From: CAYVDB01 sp964450705
Lineage (GTDB): Bacteria > Patescibacteriota > Minisyncoccia > Phycocordibacterales > Zambryskibacteraceae
DNA: 25,827 nucleotides
Reading direction: 5' to 3'
Assembly: GCA_964450705.1 (NCBI GenBank)
Contig: CAYVDB010000006.1
Location: 1 to 25,827, forward strand
Notes under the pieces: model-generated
The model's input: the letters and a program-made list of their open reading frames with translations, nothing else
Told to the model about the DNA's origin: nothing
Databases searched by the model: none
Made by a program: the position numbers and the translations under genes
Shown here: one piece after another, positions 22,301 through 25,827 of the stretch
How positions within the stretch are numbered: position 1 is the stretch's first letter
How the letters are laid out: each line of letters starts with the position of its first letter

Positions 22301-23386
22301 AAAAACTTAACTGTTTTAGTTTGGGGCCCTCCACTCGATCCAGTCCAAGTAAACGTTACAAAGAGCTCAACTGAAGTACCCGAGTCACCAGATGCGGTTG
22401 ATTGCCTGATGTGCCCTTGGACAGAAGTGGTAGCTGTTGAGAATGACGAAGCATCTTGGGAAAGGTCGTGGATGATTACAGTTTCACCATTACGAGGATT
22501 TGATTGAAGATATAGATAATTCGAAATCCTTGATGAAGCTCCTCCAACAGTACTTGATGCAGTAATTGTTGNNNNNNNNNNNNNNNNNNNNNNNNNNNNN
22601 NNNNNNNNNNNNNNNNNNNNNNNNNNNNNNNNNNNNNNNNNNNNNNNNNNNNNNNNNNNNNNNNNNNNNNNTCTTAGTTTCAGTATGAGCAGAGGAAGAA
22701 TAGTCTTGCTCGTAAGTGATGACGAGCTTAAGAGTCATTAGATTATGCACAGGACCAATGAGTGACGTACGAGCTACCACGGAAACGCCGGTATTGAACT
22801 CGGAATCAGTTTGGATCTGAAAAAGACTAGTAGCATCTGCAAGTACGCGGACATTTGGCCCAGGCATACCAGAGTTATCATGATAAATCGCATTTCCGCG
22901 AGGCATATTATCTAACCAAAAATCTTCTCCAGAAGGAGACCCGGGGGTTACTGCAAGAGCAAGCTCAACGTCAGTTACATCAACCGCTGCAGTTGATGAT
23001 GCGGAAGCTGTGTAGTTTAGATATGCCGACACAACCCTAATCCCACTCCCTGCAATCTTTACGGTCTTTGTTCCAGCGCTTCCCTTTGTTGTGTTCCAAG
23101 AAGATCCAGCATATACATCAACATCAGAAGCTCTATTAACGCTATTATTTACGGACGTTCCAGTTTGCTCCGCAGATGTTCCTGCCCCTCCACCAAGGAC
23201 ATATTCAACTGTGCGCATTTGCTTACCAGTGTAATCGGCCTTTACTTCTTCTGGCTCATTAACTGGAGACGGATAATACACTGAAGAAAAAATTGTAGAA
23301 AAAATAATTGCAAAAGAAAGCACCCGAAATATGAATTTATTTTTATCAGAGGCTTTCATTATGTTTATAGAATTTTTCATATGCAT
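19303..23386 (-). CDS. Giant secreted repeat protein, two ~600-residue superrepeats of four beta-sandwich modules (contains assembly gap)
   Basis: One gene interrupted by 100 N at 22572-22671, so it can appear as two frames (22490-23386 and 19303-22191). The frame of the second part stays open upstream from its first Met to the gap, and both flanks match one place in the second superrepeat. The N-terminus has a signal segment (about residues 18-38). Two superrepeats follow (roughly 23218-21883 and 21882-20095), each beginning RTVEYVLGGGAGTSAEQTG. Then come a C-terminal domain starting LHYRFITDNGNQSN, a Gly/Ser/Gln linker, and a tail ending LVLKGVPVVGNILYVVHFR. If the gap holds the same 579 bp as the intact copy, the protein has about 1520 residues. 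The function is unknown; it is surely exported, probably a surface stalk or adhesin. ATG 23386 or ATG 23380 may start it, two bases after the upstream gene's stop. Confidence 0.87.
20095..21882 (-). repeat. Superrepeat copy 2 of the giant protein (intact)
   Basis: About 596 codons from LRTVEYVLGG to the end of TYKADF. Four modules follow one another, each opening with a T-x-T-(V/I)-x-(Y/F) strand and closing with L-x-(V/I)-T-(Y/F). Approximate borders are 21882-21346, 21345-20912, 20911-20513 and 20512-20095. Several stretches, including those that flank the gap in copy 1, are identical in the two copies over 50 bases or more. Confidence 0.85.
21883..23218 (-). repeat. Superrepeat copy 1 of the giant protein (interrupted by the gap)
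   Basis: Begins MRTVEYVLGGGAGTSAEQTG and ends in TYRADF just before copy 2. The visible parts are module I, the last part of module III and module IV; module II and the start of module III are missing in the gap. With 579 bp restored it would be about 605 codons, close to copy 2. Confidence 0.85.
22572..22671. other. Assembly gap (100 N) inside the giant repeat gene
   Basis: Exactly 100 N. The left flank matches 20708-20759 and the right flank matches from 21339 in the intact superrepeat. These are separated there by 579 bp (20760-21338), a multiple of three. The visible gene needs a gap length divisible by three; 100 is not, which is why the frame appears broken. Confidence 0.95.
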
Positions 23387-23388
23387 AT

Positions 23389-25827
23389 TTAACTACTAGT
23401 CCCTGAAGAAGGTGCTATTATCGACGCCTGCGGATCCACAATGCCACCAGAGGAAGTTCCCCCACTATCTGGATCAGCCGAAGTAGTTATTTCTTCTGGT
23501 AAAGGTGAAGAAGTTGGAGGGGTCTGATTTGTAGTCACGTTGGTACTCGTTCCAGTTACAATCGGCGTTGTAGTCCCAGAAGTAGGAGGAGTTGTTGTTC
23601 CGCTTCCACTCTGAGGATCCGCCGTTGTACTTGTTCCACTTGTTGGTGGATTAATCGTGACACTTCCACCGTTTGAGACAACTGGCGTACACTTACCAGG
23701 AGCAGTATTCATAATTGCATTGGCTAACGTTAGACAATACGGTTGTCCTGTGACAGTGTCATAGATTGTGATACCAGTTTGTTTTGTATCACTTCCAACC
23801 TCAATAGACTCTTCAAATACTCCTTTTCGAGCGCGGATAGAATCAACGACTAGATTACCGTCACTATCAACTGACCACTTACCACCAACCCCTTGGATAC
23901 CTAGAACTTCAGTAATTTGTTTACCGCCAAGTGAAAGCTCATTTGCAACCAAACCTAGTGTTGAGCTTGCGCTAGTTACAGTAAGCTTACTTCGATCAAT
24001 ACCTATAAACACAAGAGCTTTCCCAATATAAACTTGTGTAGCATTTCCAATATTTCCATTTTGCGCAGATCCTGCCTCAGGAACAATGGTTTCAACTTGT
24101 TTCTCGCAAATTGTCTCGTATGAAGTACCTCCAACTTCTTCAGGCGTATCACCAACATTTGCGCCTCCATAACTTTTTGGATCACCTTTTACCGCTTTGG
24201 TTGTGCAAATTGGAGTTCCTGTCGCAATTGTACGAGTTTCAGCGTCAATAGTTCCTTGAGAAAGATACTGACTGCCATCAAAAGATTCGAGTGCAATACC
24301 GATGACTGATCCGCCTTTTGTTTCATCATATTTCATTCCTACGCCAGGTAGAGAAGACAGTGCGATCTTGTCTCCAATTGCAATTGGGCCATTTTCTGTA
24401 GAAAGTTTAACTGGAACTCGGCCAGAAAGCCCAATTGGATACTCTTTTCCAAATGAGAACGGAACCTCATGAGAACCAAGAATAATACCCGGCTTTGTAG
24501 CAACAACACCTAAGATAGGATCGTTGTTATCGTCCGCAAGGCCAACATCGTAACGGCCTTTTGTATAAACGATATCGCCTGGTTCCAAAGATTCACTAGA
24601 ATAATAAGCTTCAGCAAGGTCAGCGCCCGACGTATTATATTCACGTGCAGTAATACGCCCTGAAGTTGATGCCGTACAACTTCCATCATTATCGACACAA
24701 AGCCCTCCATAACCAATCTGCAATCCTGCTTGTACTGATGTTTGGTTGAGCTGTCCAATAGTTGTTGTCCCTCCTGCAGTAACAACAAAGCGAGAGTTGT
24801 TGTTGTGCCTCAAATCAAGGAAGTTACCAGTAAATGTTCCTCCACCTCTTGCGAAATCCATAAAGAGACCTGAACCAGAGAATGTTGAAGATTCTTGGTA
24901 GAATGACGCAACAGAAGTCGCAGTTGTCATTGTCGTTGTGTAAAGACGCAAGATATCTCCTTGAGTTGTTCCGGTATTTTCTCCATAAATTGCAGCCGGA
25001 GTAGATGTCCCCCCTGCAAGACCGGTAGTGATACCTTGAATACCAAACGTATGCCCTGCTGCTCTAATGCCTGTATTCACTCCATATGTATTGTTACCAG
25101 CATTTGCAACAATTTCGAGACCACGAACAAGATTCGAAAGCGAGCTATTATCATTCATTCGAACAATCTGTCCAACCGCTGTATTTGTTGCGCTAGTTGG
25201 AGCGTTATTTATAAGGAATCTATTACCAACTTGGACACTTTCTGATGTTGGATTAAATGTGTATATGCCATGTTGCCCTGCAATCGCATAGTTTGCGCCA
25301 TTTGCTGAAATAGTATTATCCAACACCATTCTCGCTAGTGAAGGAACTGTCGTTGTTCCAAATCCAACAAATCCATTTTGGTTTACCCCACCAACATAAA
25401 GCGTTGGCGAAGAGCTACCCTGATTCCCAATTACAAATGCAGGATTTGTTGTATCAAGCTCAACTGAAAGTTTTGCCCAAGGAGTAGAAGTTGCAATGCC
25501 AAGATTACCTGTGTAGTTATTTGTTCCACTCCAAGTATTGTTATCAGCAAGGAGTGTAGTAGAAGCGCCAGAGCCGGTACCACCTCCAATACAGGTATTT
25601 CCGATTGCAAAACATCCTCCTGAAAGAGTAATACCGTTGGTGAAGGTACTGGTTGCAGAGCCAGTAGAGTTAAGAGCTCCTACTTGTACTCCTCCTGCAA
25701 AGGTACTAGTTGCAGTTGTTGTTGAGACTTGGAGACGGTTGACTAATAGAGCACCTCCAAGAGATGAGGTGGCTGTTGTTGTTCCGGTGAAGTGACTTGC
25801 TACTACTTCTCCTACTACAGAGAGTTT
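23389..25827 (-). CDS. Fibre-like secreted surface protein (N-terminus beyond window edge)
   Basis: The frame is open without a stop from 23389 to the right edge, so at least 812 codons; an internal Met at 25329 is not the start. The visible N-terminal part is a repetitive beta-strand region rich in Thr, Ser, Gly and Asn, with recurring phrases such as TTTATSTFAGGVQVG, SGSATSTFTNGITLSGG and LGIATSTPWAKLSV. These resemble the repetitive shafts of phage tail fibres and trimeric adhesins. Next is a region with DLAEAYYSSESLEPGDIVYT and ILGVVATKPGIILG, a domain that often precedes the end of such fibres. A further conserved part carries several Cys, and a Thr/Pro/Gly/Ser-rich tail of about 130 residues closes the protein. 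I see no S74-type chaperone. Function is probably attachment, by inference. It lies two bases before the giant repeat gene. Confidence 0.82.
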   Translation of the reverse strand, partial: KLSVVGEVVASHFTGTTTATSSLGGALLVNRLQVSTTTATSTFAGGVQVGALNSTGSATSTFTNGITLSGGCFAIGNTCIGGGTGSGASTTLLADNNTWSGTNNYTGNLGIATSTPWAKLSVELDTTNPAFVIGNQGSSSPTLYVGGVNQNGFVGFGTTTVPSLARMVLDNTISANGANYAIAGQHGIYTFNPTSESVQVGNRFLINNAPTSATNTAVGQIVRMNDNSSLSNLVRGLEIVANAGNNTYGVNTGIRAAGHTFGIQGITTGLAGGTSTPAAIYGENTGTTQGDILRLYTTTMTTATSVASFYQESSTFSGSGLFMDFARGGGTFTGNFLDLRHNNNSRFVVTAGGTTTIGQLNQTSVQAGLQIGYGGLCVDNDGSCTASTSGRITAREYNTSGADLAEAYYSSESLEPGDIVYTKGRYDVGLADDNNDPILGVVATKPGIILGSHEVPFSFGKEYPIGLSGRVPVKLSTENGPIAIGDKIALSSLPGVGMKYDETKGGSVIGIALESFDGSQYLSQGTIDAETRTIATGTPICTTKAVKGDPKSYGGANVGDTPEEVGGTSYETICEKQVETIVPEAGSAQNGNIGNATQVYIGKALVFIGIDRSKLTVTSASSTLGLVANELSLGGKQITEVLGIQGVGGKWSVDSDGNLVVDSIRARKGVFEESIEVGSDTKQTGITIYDTVTGQPYCLTLANAIMNTAPGKCTPVVSNGGSVTINPPTSGTSTTADPQSGSGTTTPPTSGTTTPIVTGTSTNVTTNQTPPTSSPLPEEITTSADPDSGGTSSGGIVDPQASIIAPSSGTSS

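Noticed and set aside
22490..22571. Residues NNYCIKY... after the second gap as the true end of a 298-residue protein
   Set aside because: The frame is an artefact of the 100-N placeholder; the correct frame left of the gap reads as the repeat and stays open to 19303.
19303..25827. Tandem repeats as a CRISPR array
   Set aside because: Repeats are hundreds of bases long, in frame and coding; no 25-40 bp repeats with regular spacers and no cas genes are present.

Overview
The window looks like part of a scaffold from an ultra-small bacterium of the Candidate Phyla Radiation (Patescibacteria, probably a Parcubacteria lineage). The reasons are a low-to-mid GC genome with very short intergenic gaps, few Shine-Dalgarno sites, tRNA genes without an encoded CCA, and a compact ValRS without room for a C-terminal arm. 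There are also several very large, Ser/Thr/Gly-rich secreted proteins of the kind these cells carry, next to ordinary housekeeping genes (tsaD, valS, lepA, murJ, ftsB-like, rnpB). The placement is by gene content and protein style only; no 16S gene is present. Two runs of exactly 100 N (4718-4817 and 22572-22671) are scaffold joins, and both fall inside near-identical repeats of surface-protein genes.

Layout. 1-1974 (minus): a GC-rich partial secreted-protein gene at the edge, a SIMPL-domain protein, tRNA-Val(GAC), a four-helix membrane protein and tRNA-Ser(CGA). 2006-3622 (plus): a broken copy of the 5' end of tRNA-Glu interrupted by a small palindromic element, the intact tRNA-Glu(TTC), a mini YdeI-like protein and tsaD. 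3628-6279 (minus): a large membrane-anchored protein with Ig-like domains and a peptidoglycan-binding-like domain, containing the first gap. 6538-9834 (plus): a tightly overlapped valS-prsW-hsp20 operon closed by a perfect palindromic terminator. 9863-11619 (minus): PspC, tRNA-Phe(GAA), a small coiled-coil membrane protein, tRNA-Arg(CCT), glutaredoxin, tRNA-Gly(CCC) and an FtsB-like protein, plus a possible 35-residue membrane peptide on the plus strand. 11767-17770 (minus): an operon of an O-antigen-ligase/TPR protein, murJ and lepA with a good promoter. 17816-18271 (minus): rnpB with its own promoter and terminator. 18280-25827 (minus): a serine hydrolase, a giant repeat protein split by the second gap, and a fibre-like protein that runs off the right edge.

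How it works together. The housekeeping genes serve translation and tRNA maturation (rnpB, tsaD, valS, lepA, six tRNAs), envelope growth and division (murJ, O-antigen-ligase-like, FtsB-like) and stress (prsW, hsp20, pspC, glutaredoxin). The accessory part is the cell surface: fibre-like protein, giant beta-sandwich repeat protein and beta-lactamase-fold hydrolase are closely spaced and probably cotranscribed. For an episymbiont this is a reasonable candidate for a host-facing or adhesive surface apparatus, but that role is inference. Comparing each gap with its intact repeat copy predicts that the first gap hides 28 bp and the second about 579 bp. The second prediction puts the two reading frames back together as one protein of about 1520 residues.
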